A stretch of 22,851 nucleotides of DNA, from positions 122,694 to 145,544 of the forward strand of contig JAMYWO010000097.1 in NCBI GenBank assembly GCA_024220525.1. The letters are read 5' to 3'. This stretch comes from Cochliopodium minus (taxonomy: Eukaryota; Discosea; Himatismenida; Cochliopodiidae). The notes beneath the pieces are model-generated. The model had not been told where the DNA came from. It did not search any database and saw only the letters and a list, made by a program, of their open reading frames with translations. The position numbers and the translations under genes were made by a program. This document shows positions 10,601 to 20,200 of the stretch, one piece after another. Positions within the stretch are counted from its first letter, which is position 1. Every line of letters starts with the position of its first letter.

Positions 10601-13545
10601 AATTGGATATTTCTCAGTTACAAGAGACTATCAAAAGAGAATTTGATACTTTGAAAGAGAAAGAACAAGAGATTGAACAACTCAAACAAGAAAAATTTTT
10701 GCTGGAAAGTTTTCTGGAAGAAGAGAGACAAAAGTTTGAACAAACTCAGAAAGAAGCGAACGATCTCAAAAACAAGGTGGGTAGTTTTGAGAAACAGAAG
10801 AGCGTGTTCATAGAAAAAAGAAAGCAGATTGAATCTCAGCTCAAGTCTGATCTCGAACAAACTAAAAATGAAGTTCAAAAATTGAATGAAGAAAAACAGG
10901 ATCTTGAAAAGATTTTAGACGAAGAAAAAAATAGATTTGAAGAAAGAATGAAGGAAGAAGAATTACTGAAACACAAAATAGAAGAACTCGAAACTTCAAA
11001 CAAGAATCTTTTGGAATCTCAACATTCTTCAAACAACGAACAACAATCAGTTGAATCTCAACTAAAATTGGATATTTCTCAATTACAAGAGACTATAAAG
11101 AGAGAATCTGAGACTTTGAAAGAGAGAGAACAAGAGATCGAACAACTCAAACAAGAAAAGATTTTGCTGGAAAAATTTTTGGAAGAAGAGAAACAAATTT
11201 CTGAGTCTTTGAAAGAAAAAGAACAAGAATTAGAGCAACTCAGAGAAGAAAAACTTGAATTAGATAAATCTTTTGATGAGGAGAGATTTAAATCAGGAGA
11301 GAAGGAAAATGAATTGCAAATTCTCAACCAAAAGATCAGTAATTTTGAAAAGCAGAAAAGTATTTTCTTGGAAAAGAGAAAGAATATCGAGATACAAATG
11401 AAAAACAAGACATTGGAGATAGAGCAAAACAAAGTGGAGATCGAGAATCTGAAAGAAGAGAAAAATAAATTTGAAAATTTGTACAATGAAGAAAAGCAAA
11501 GACTTGAAGTAAAACAGAAAGAAGGAGAAGAGTTACTCCAAAGAATAAATGATCTAGAAAAATTGAATCAAAATCAATTGGAATCCCAACAAACGAATGA
11601 GTCTCAACAAATCAAGGAAGAGAGGCAAAAATTTGATCAGTTCAGAGAGAAGATGCAAGAAACCATCAAGAAGAACAGCCATACTATGGAGATAATGCAG
11701 GAATCGATCAATCAATACAAGTTGAAAGAAAAGGATCAGAACGAACAGTATGAGATACTTGCATCCGAGTCGGCCAACAAGATCATAAATCTCCGTAACG
11801 AGATAGAAAACCTCAAGAAGCAGAATCAGTTCACCAAAAACTACGAGGAGCAAATAGAAAGTTTAGAGAAAAAGCTGGATGAAGGAGAAGAGAAACTCTC
11901 TGAGAAGGTCAATCAGATACAAAAACTTGAGATAACTCAACAGAAGGCCCTTTCTGATTTGAACTTGGCTCAAACTCGTTTGTCTCAGGCTAATGAGGAT
12001 CATTACAAGTTGGCAGGTGAGCTTTCCAATTACAAACTTAAACTTCAGGAGTCCAACGAGGAAATTTCCGACTTGAAAAAAACTAACGAGAACTTTTCCA
12101 AGAAGACGATCATCTTGGAGAATCAGATCAAGAATTTAACCGAAGAGATTAAGAAGTTGACAGAATCCAGAAAGGAACAACAAGAAGAATCTAACAAGAT
12201 CAAAAACTCTTTCAGCCAAAAATTCATGGAGATCCAAAACGAGAACCAAAAGAAGAGAGAGGTGATCGACAAAGAGCTTTCTCAATCCAAAGAGACCATC
12301 CGCCAGCTTCAACTCGATCTCGAGAAGAAGCAGCAGAAGATCGAAGAGTCTTTGAAGACAGAGGAGAATTTAAAAAAGACGCTTCAAAAGGTTCAAATTC
12401 TGGAGCAAACACTTATTCAAAAAGACAAAAAATATGAAAAGCTTGATTCTGATCATAAAGAACTTTCTCAAACAAAGTTGGAAACCGAAAAGTCCTTCAA
12501 TGAATTCAAAAAGAAAGCCAACAACGCCATATCCGAGTTGACCAACAAGAACAAGGATCTCCACCTCAAGTTTTCTGAGAATGAGATTAATCAGATCAAC
12601 CAAGAGTCTTTTAACGAGTTCAAGACTCAACATCACAAACTTTCTGAAGAGTATTCTAAAGTTGTCATTAAATTTAATGAAGTCACAAATTCTCTGAGTA
12701 AAAAAATTTTTAATTATTATTTCTCATTTTTTCATTTTCATTTTATTTTATTTTATTTTATTTTTTTCGAAAAAAAAAAGATCAAGAAAAGGAATCCAAT
12801 AACCAGTTGAGAAACTTGATATCCCAGCTCGAGCAAGAAGTGATCGAAGTGAGATCTAACCATGAGAACGAATCTCTTGAGAGAAAAGAAGAAGAGCTAC
12901 TTGACGAGCAGACTGTTTACCACAGTTCCAAGCCAACTTCTGAATCAAAATCTTCTGATCGTGTAAGAGATTTTATTTGTTTTTTTATTTTATTTTTTAT
13001 TTTTAATTGTTTTTTACAGGAGGAGATAGAAAAATTGACAAAAGAAAAAATCGAATTGGAAAACGAAAAAGAAAATTTGTTGCAACAACTTGTCGAAAAA
13101 AACACCAAGATCGAAGACCTCGAGTCCAACTACCAAAAGATCGAGAACAAAGTCTCCAAAGTTGAAACTTCCAAGAAGGAAAACGAGACCCTCAAATCTA
13201 AAATAAAAGAAAATGTACAAATACAACAAGAATCTACCAAAAACTACGAGAGCTTTGTTGAGAATCTCCAAAAAGGTTATTTTCTTATTTTATTTTTTAT
13301 TTTTTATTTTATTTTTTATTTTTTTTTTTGTAGAAAAATATTCGATTTTGGAAACACTTGGATCTACCATCAAACAAAATGAAAGTTTGATAGAACAGAA
13401 CAAACTTTTGAAGTCCCAACTCTCCTCTTTCCTCCAAAACAACGAAGAGATACCCAAGTCTGGTTTCTTCAGCACATTTTCCACTTGTATCAATATCTTT
13501 CCCGTCAAATTTCAAAAAACTTGTTTCGATAACAAGAAAAAGTGA
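7674..13545 (+). CDS. Giant coiled-coil protein with CASP/CUX1-like N-terminus
   Basis: Exons 7674-7740, 7814-12697, 12781-12962, 13020-13275 and 13334-13545 join in frame to 1,866 residues. The first exon is 67 bp, and the split codon across a 73-bp intron restores MEDELNKYKLQLDQYRQSI. The next hundred residues, including SRRQELVNKTKEF and LGSFIKLYQNEINFLTEK, match the start of CASP/CUX1 proteins (R..L...T+EF, then a K.YQ.EID.L.++S helix). Nearly everything after that is heptad-rich E/K/L/Q coiled coil. Residues from about 300 to 1,150 are tandem units, each opened by LLESQHSSNNEQQSVESQL. CASP proteins are golgins anchored by a C-terminal membrane helix. Here the end (SGFFSTFSTCINIF, then a basic tail) is only mildly hydrophobic, so Golgi anchoring is doubtful. 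CASP is usually 600-700 residues, so this one would be greatly expanded. Alternatives are any golgin-, centromere- or myosin-tail-like scaffold. Confidence 0.7.
8668..11120 (+). repeat. Tandem coding units of the coiled-coil gene
   Basis: Six clear units start at 8668, 9133, 9643, 10120, 10534 and 10999, with spacings of 465, 510, 477, 414 and 465 bp, all multiples of three. Each begins with a Ser/Asn/Gln-rich, weakly helical segment (ESQHSSNNEQQSVES) and continues into charged coiled coil. A diverged copy lies before them (about 8390) and a remnant after (about 11575). The polar opener breaks the heptad pattern, so it probably forms a regularly spaced hinge in a long rod. Confidence 0.9.
8887..9138 (+). 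repeat. 252-bp tract identical to 10753-11004
   Basis: Compared by eye, these 252 bases match 10753-11004 exactly, at an offset of 1,866 bp. The 220 bases just before, in the same unit (8668-8886 against 10534-10752), differ at roughly 25 positions. The sharp change from diverged to identical inside one unit suggests recent gene conversion or unequal crossing over within the gene. Confidence 0.85.
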
Positions 13546-13650
13546 TTTTCAATATTCTCAAATTAAAATTATATTTATCAAAAAAAAAAAAAAAATATAA
13601 AAATTTCACCATTCCCAAAGGATCAATAGAATATATATTAAATAAAAAAA

Positions 13651-16600
13651 ATGAAAAAAGAAATTTCTGTTTTTCTTTTACTGATTTCTTTGGAGATGTT
13701 TTTATCTTGCACAATAGATGTTCTGATTGCAGGAGCCCCAGACACAATCGGATATAATGAAGATGTGAAAGCAAAGTTGGATTCAACAAGTCTATTCAAT
13801 AAGATAGATATTTGGAATCTAAAAGCATCAACACCAACACTTGTACAATTAAAAGCTTACAAAGCAGTATTGTTTTATTCGGATGCATCAAATGGACCAC
13901 TGGATCCAATTACATTAGGGAATAATCTGGCTGATTATATCGATGATGGAGGCGGATTGGTGATGAGTATGTTGGCATTTTTTGATCATATAAAAGGTAA
14001 ATAATTTAAAAAAAAATATAATTATTAAATTAAACAGCAAATTGAATGAAACTTCTTTGGATTGTTTTTTGTAATGTTTTTCTTTATTTTTAGGGAAATT
14101 TGAAACATCTCCACAAAGATATAGAATAATAATGCCATATGGCTTTAACAAAGGAGGATATATAAGTTTGGGATCAATCTATACAACACCAATAACAAAT
14201 GCCTTGATGAATGGAGTGTGTACATTCAATGCAGGAACATCATCTTATTATCCCGCTTCAAATGCACTAACCACAAATTCATTTAGAGTAGCAGACTGGT
14301 CCAATGGTGAATTTCTTGTTACTGCATCAAACACAGCTGGGATTGCAGGAAATAAAAGGAGAGTGGATCTCGGTTTTTATCCTCCTTCTTCCACGGTTGA
14401 TAGCAGTTCTTGGGATTCATCCACGAAAGGAGCTCTACTGTTGGCTAATTCTCTTCGATATGTTGCCGGTTGTGATACTTTTACTCCCATAACTTGTCCC
14501 CCAGGAGGAGGTGGTCTAGGTTTCACAGGAGTTACAGGAGTTCAAGGTTACACAGGAGTAACAGGAGTACAAGGATATACTGGAGTTACAGGAATTCAAG
14601 GTTACACAGGAGTTACAGGTGTTCAAGGAGTTACTGGAGTTACAGGTATTCAAGGATCAACAGGAGTAACAGGTATTCAAGGATTTACTGGAGTAACTGG
14701 TATTCAAGGAAATACTGGTGTTACAGGTATTCAAGGATTTACTGGAGCAAGTGGTATTCAAGGATCAACAGGAGTAACTGGTATTCAAGGATCAACAGGT
14801 GTAACTGGTATTCAAGGATTTACTGGAGTAACTGGTATTCAAGGAAATACTGGAGTAACAGGTATTCAAGGATCAACAGGAGTAACTGGTATTCAAGGAT
14901 TTACTGGTGTAACTGGTGTTCAAGGATTTACTGGTGTAACAGGTGTTCAAGGATTTACTGGAGTAACTGGTATTCAAGGATCAACAGGAGTAACTGGTAT
15001 TCAAGGATTTACTGGAGTTACTGGTATTCAAGGGTACACAGGAGTAACAGGTGTTCAAGGGTACACAGGAGTAACTGGTGTTCAAGGATTTACTGGTGTA
15101 ACAGGTGTTCAAGGGTACACAGGAGTAACAGGTATTCAAGGATTTACAGGAGTAACTGGTATTCAAGGAAATACTGGAGTAACAGGTATTCAAGGATCAA
15201 CAGGAGTAACTGGTATTCAAGGATTTACTGGAGCAAGTGGTGTTCAAGGATTTACTGGAGTAACAGGTATTCAAGGATCAACAGGAGTAACTGGTGTTCA
15301 AGGATTTACTGGTGTAACAGGTGTTCAAGGGTACACAGGAGTAACAGGTATTCAAGGATTTACAGGAGTTACTGGTGTTCAAGGAAATACAGGAGTTACT
15401 GGTATTCAAGGATTTACAGGTGTAACAGGAGTACAAGGATCAACAGGAGTAACAGGTGTTCAAGGATTTACAGGTGTAACAGGAGTACAAGGATCAACAG
15501 GTGTAACAGGTATTCAAGGATCAACAGGAGTAACTGGTGTTCAAGGAAATACTGGTGTTACAGGTGTTCAAGGATCAACAGGTGTAACAGGAGTACAAGG
15601 ATCAACAGGTGTAACAGGTATTCAAGGATTTACAGGAGTAACTGGTATTCAAGGATTTACTGGAGTAACTGGTATTCAAGGATACACAGGAGTAACAGGT
15701 ATTCAAGGATTTACTGGAGTAACTGGTATTCAAGGATCAACAGGAGTAACAGGTGTTCAAGGATACACAGGAGTAACAGGTATTCAAGGATTTACTGGAG
15801 TAACTGGTATTCAAGGATCAACAGGAGTAATAGGTATTCAAGGATTTACTGGAGTAACAGGTATTCAAGGATTTACTGGAGTAACAGGTATTCAAGGAAA
15901 TACTGGTGTTACTGGTATTCAAGGATTTACTGGAGCAAGTGGTATTCAAGGATCAACAGGAGTAACTGGTGTTCAAGGATTTACTGGAGTTACAGGCATT
16001 CAAGGTTATACTGGACCAGCTGGGGTTCAAGGATACACAGGTGTAAATGGACGAAAAGGAGATACTGGTCCTAAAGGGGACAATGGTCCAGTTGGTTTGC
16101 GTGGAGTAAGAGGATTTAAAGGGAAAAGGGGTAGCAAGGGAAATGTAGGGGATGATGGCCAAAAAGGACAAAAAGGAGAAGTTGGAACAGATATTGACTT
16201 TAACTTGGAAATGAGAGAAGTTAGCACCAACTCAAAAACCAAAGAGAAACTTTTTTTTCTCCTCAATTTTAATTCTTCCTCAATTAAATCTAGTTATTTT
16301 TCTAGAGATGGAGAGATACAATTTATTGAACAAAATCATATCAAATCAATCAATCAAAAGAATGATTTTGTTATAGAATGTGATCTTTCCGAAGATTTGG
16401 TGAAAGGAAATTGTCACATGGACTCTTTCTCTTTTTCTCATTCAAAAATAAATTGTAGATCAAGTGATTTCAAAGTTGATGACAGCTGTTTTAATTCAAA
16501 AACTAATTGCGTAGTTTCAAAAGATTCAATTTTTTCTTCGTTTAATAATCAACTAGTTGAAATATTGAAAGAAATCTCCTTTTATGATCAAAATTCTAAC

Positions 16601-17131
16601 CTCAATACCATTTCAGAACCAAAATGTGATCTTTTTGAGGTGATATCTTTGACTAGAGATCAGTTTTTTCAGTGCGGATATTTTTGTTTTTTAAATCAAC
16701 TTGAAACTGTTTATGAAAGTGAAAACAAAGCATTTTGCCATTACTCTCCTCCTTTCTTTCAAGAAACTTCTCATTTCGAAAAACAACTAAAAGGAGAGAA
16801 TGAACCCAATTATTTGCATATTCTGACTGTTCAATCATTTTGTTCAATCAAAGAAAATGTCAAAATCGAACAAAAATTGAGAGAGGCTTTCAATTTTGCT
16901 TTCAACAAGGAAGTTAGGAAAGTTGGCACATTGGAAAAAGAATTGACGAAACAAAAAGAAGAAGAAGATTACTTTAAAAAGCAAATGGAAGTACAGAATA
17001 AGGAAGAACAATACCTAATATTGCAACTGGAAGAACAAAAAATCAAGGAGAGAAAGGATCGCCAAGAAATCAAGACTCTCACTGAAGAAGTTGAAAGTTC
17101 ATATATTGTTCATATATATTTGAAAAAATAA
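13651..17131 (+). CDS. Secreted collagen-like protein with bacterial-type globular head
   Basis: Two exons (13651-13996, 14094-17131) with a 97-bp intron encode 1,127 residues. Residues 1-20 are a signal peptide (MKK, then a hydrophobic core ending SC). Residues about 21-250 form a globular domain with [54 protein letters not shown], a Pro-Pro-Ser-Ser segment and [17 protein letters not shown]. It resembles domains of bacterial secreted proteins with a ThuA/glutamine-amidotransferase-like fold. Residues about 258-814 are collagen-like Gly-X-Y. Most are GVTG(I/V)QG(F/Y/S/N)T, followed by a charged segment ([19 protein letters not shown]). Residues 815-1127 are a unique domain with ten Cys and a terminal coiled coil (about 1040-1118). 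No membrane helix or GPI-type tail is seen, so it is probably secreted. A trimer is likely, with the coiled coil possibly setting the register. The family is not named. Confidence 0.85.
14519..16190 (+). repeat. Collagen-like 27-bp coding repeat array
   Basis: Roughly 55 copies of a 27-bp unit encode three Gly-X-Y triplets: GVT, G(I/V)Q and G(F/Y/S/N)T. Rare variants are GAS for GVT and GVI at one place. Copies differ by a few synonymous bases and by the residue before the second Thr, giving higher-order blocks. The last 140 bp change to irregular Lys/Arg/Asp-rich Gly-X-Y, including KGD and KGE triplets that are known to stabilise collagen helices. Thr fills the Y position where animal collagen has hydroxyproline, as in bacterial and giant-virus collagen-like proteins. 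Confidence 0.95.
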
Positions 17132-17279
17132 AATTTGAAAGATCAAAGAAAGCAATTTGCAAGTAATCATTAAAAATAAACAAAAATACAGATAATCAAA
17201 GGAATTCCAATTGATCTATTTTTTGAGATTCACATCGATTTTTAATGTTTGAGTTTTCAAATTTTTCTTAAAAAAAAAA

Positions 17280-20200
17280 ATGAAGAGAAAAGAGGGCTTT
17301 ATTCTTGATGAGAATGCCACAGATAATGAAAAAAGGAGGAAAAGAAATGACGATAAATACGTTCCCAATTTGATTTTAAATTGTATTCGATCGATAAATC
17401 AAAATAGGAAGAATGCAAAAGAAATTTGCCTCAATATACTTACGATAGATAAGGAGGATCAAAATGGAGAAATGGAGATCTGGAGATGCTTGTGCACTGC
17501 CCTTCAATTCCATTACGAATGGGATAAGGAAAATGATTTGCAGAAAGGACTCGAATATTACGAGAGATACCTCCAAAAATCAATTGATTTATCGATCAAA
17601 GAGGAGAATGTGGAATTGTATGGTATGGATATTTTTTTTTTTAATTGAAGAAAAGTTAAAGATTAGTAGACATGTCCAAAATTTAAATTTCAAGTTTGTT
17701 AGCGGATATTAATTTATGACTAACAAATTTTAAACTGTTGTAAAATTTTGAACATCTCTAGATTAGTAGGGAAATTTGATAAAATTAAATATAAATATGA
17801 AAAACAGTAGTAGAGATTAAAACAAATACTATTATGAAATAATTTTGAAAGTTTCAAAAATTTTAAATTATTCGATTTTTGAGACCATCTTTTTTTTTCG
17901 AAATAATTAAAAACAAAATATAAATATTCCAAGAATAAATTTTATAAATCTTAATAATTTCTTTTATTTTTTTTGATAAAAGATAAAATCAAAGGCTACG
18001 TATTCTTTTTGATGGGTATTATCTACCTCAACCAAAATAAAAACAAGGAGGCAATAGAAGTTTTGGAAAAATCAGGAAAATTGAGCAACGAAATTGCATT
18101 AAAATGTCTGGGAGATGTGTACAGGTTCGGAAAAGGTGATATCGCCATTAATATTCACCTAGCTACTGAATACTATAAACTTTCCGCTGATTTAGGAAAT
18201 GATGGCTCGTTGTTTTCTTTAGCGAAGATGTATGAAAAGGGAGACGGGGTAGACAAAAATATAAATAAAAGTAAATTTTTTTTTTTTTTTTTTTTTACGA
18301 GTATAAAATGTGAAATAATAATTTAAAAATTAAATTTGTGATTTTTATTGAATTTTATTTTAAATTGTTTTTTGTGAAAAAAAAATTATTTTCTAAAAAT
18401 ATTTAATTTTTTTTTAAAATTAAAATTCAAAAAAAAAAAATTTATTGTTTAAAATTAAATATAAAAAAAAAATTTGAAAATTTTAGCAATCCAACTCTAT
18501 CTTCAAGCCAGCGATATGGGGCACGTTAAATCTTCACACAATTTGGCCTTCATCTATGAAAAGGGGAAAGGAGTGGAGAGGGACATTGAGAGGGCGATGG
18601 AACTCTATCAAAAGGCAGCGGATAAGGGGAACGCTATGTCATATTTTAATCTTGCAAGAATATACGAGTTTGGTAGAATGGGGTACGTCGAAATAAATAT
18701 TGAAAAAGGTTTAATATAAATTTTTTTTTACTTGGAATTAATTTAACTTTTTAATAATTTTGTTAATATTTTTTTATTATTCATTATTTATTCATTATTT
18801 TAATTTATTTTTTTATTAATTTTATTCGTTATTTTTATTTTTCATTTTTCATTTTTTTGATTTTATATTTTAATAATTTATTAATTTTTAATTTTTAATT
18901 TTTAATTTTTTGTTATTTTTACTTTTATTTTTATTTTTATTTTTATTTTTTGATTTTTTTTAACATCAATTTTTTTACAGCAATCGAACTTTACAAAAAG
19001 GGAAGCGAGCTTGGAAGTGTGAAGGCCACCAACAATTTAGGTTTAATTTACCACCATGGGAGATTAGGTGTTGATAAAAACATTCCTATAGGTACGATTC
19101 TTTTAATATTTATTTTTTAATTTTTTATTTTATTTATTTATTTTTTTTTTTATTTTTTTTTTTCCATTTTGTTTTTTAAAATTAATTTTTTTTTTTGCTG
19201 TTAGCTATTGGTTATTATATGTTAGCAATTTCCAAAGGAGAAACAAAGTCCATGCATAATCTTGCTACATTATACGAAATGGAAAAAGACCATGAAAAAG
19301 GTTTTCTTTTTTAATGAAAATAATTTTATTACTCTAATTAATTAACATTTTAATTTTTTCTTCAATTAAATAATTTATAATAAAACTAATTTATAATAAA
19401 CTAATTTTTATAAAACTATCTATTATTGGTTTAATTCTTAATTTTTTGTTTATTTTTAACATTTTTATTTTTGTTTTTTATTCTTTCATTGTTTCTTTTA
19501 TTTTTCATTTTTTTTTAATTTTTATTTTCATTTTTTTTTTAAAATTTTTAAAAAAAAAAAAATAATTTCAACCATACTTCTACAAAGAAAAAAGCGATCA
19601 AAAACGGAAGAGGAGAATCCGCACACAACTTGGCTCTCAGCATGAAAAGGGTCAGCGTCGAAAAAGACCTCCAAAAAGCCTTGGAGCTTTTCACAAGTCT
19701 AAGAACTAGGCCAGATTTCTTCTTGTTTGAATTTGGCTATTTTTATCTCAAAGGCAGTCACATGAATTTAAATTGAAATAAACACGAATTAGTTTAATTT
19801 TTTTTTTTTTTTTAACATCAATTTTTGATTTATTTAATTTTAACGAAAATTTTTAAACAATTTTTTGAACGTCAATTTATTGATTTATTTTAATTTTAAC
19901 TTTAAATTTTTTTAAATATTATTTTTATTTTTACTTTAATTTTATATAATTTATTTTTATAATAATCTTTTCAAAGTTTTATTTTTTGAAAAGAACAACA
20001 TTTAATAAAATAATTTTATTTTAAAAAATTGATCTCAAAAAAACAATTATTTTACTTTATTCTGAGATTTTTTTTTTTTAGAGTTTGAAGTATCTAAAGC
20101 AGTCAGAACTTTGCAAAAGAACCAGCTTTCTTGTTTAACCTTGCAAGGTTTTTCAAAGTGGTTGATTTATTTTTATTTTTTTCAACACTAATTTTTTTTT

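Noticed and set aside
8752-11853. Several antisense frames of 80-135 codons rich in Leu and Phe
   Set aside because: They mirror the GAA/AAG-rich coiled-coil codons, which read TTC and CTT on the other strand, and recur with each tandem unit.
14494-16074. 526-codon open frame rich in Arg, Ser, Tyr and Trp overlapping the collagen-like array
   Set aside because: It is the shifted frame of the 27-bp repeat: a repeat whose length is a multiple of three and which lacks a stop in one frame stays open indefinitely. The antisense open frames there have the same cause.
14519-16190. CRISPR-like regular repeat
   Set aside because: There are no unique spacers. The repeat is continuous, in frame and codes for Gly-X-Y.
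13651-17131. Giant-virus origin of the window, suggested by the collagen-like repeats
   Set aside because: Spliceosomal introns in every gene, a Mediator subunit and CLU and SEL1 genes point to a cellular nuclear genome. The collagen repeat alone does not show transfer from a virus.
17632-17982. A coding exon inside the long first SEL1 intron
   Set aside because: All frames are short, A/T-rich and without helical-repeat character, and the flanking exons join in phase without it.
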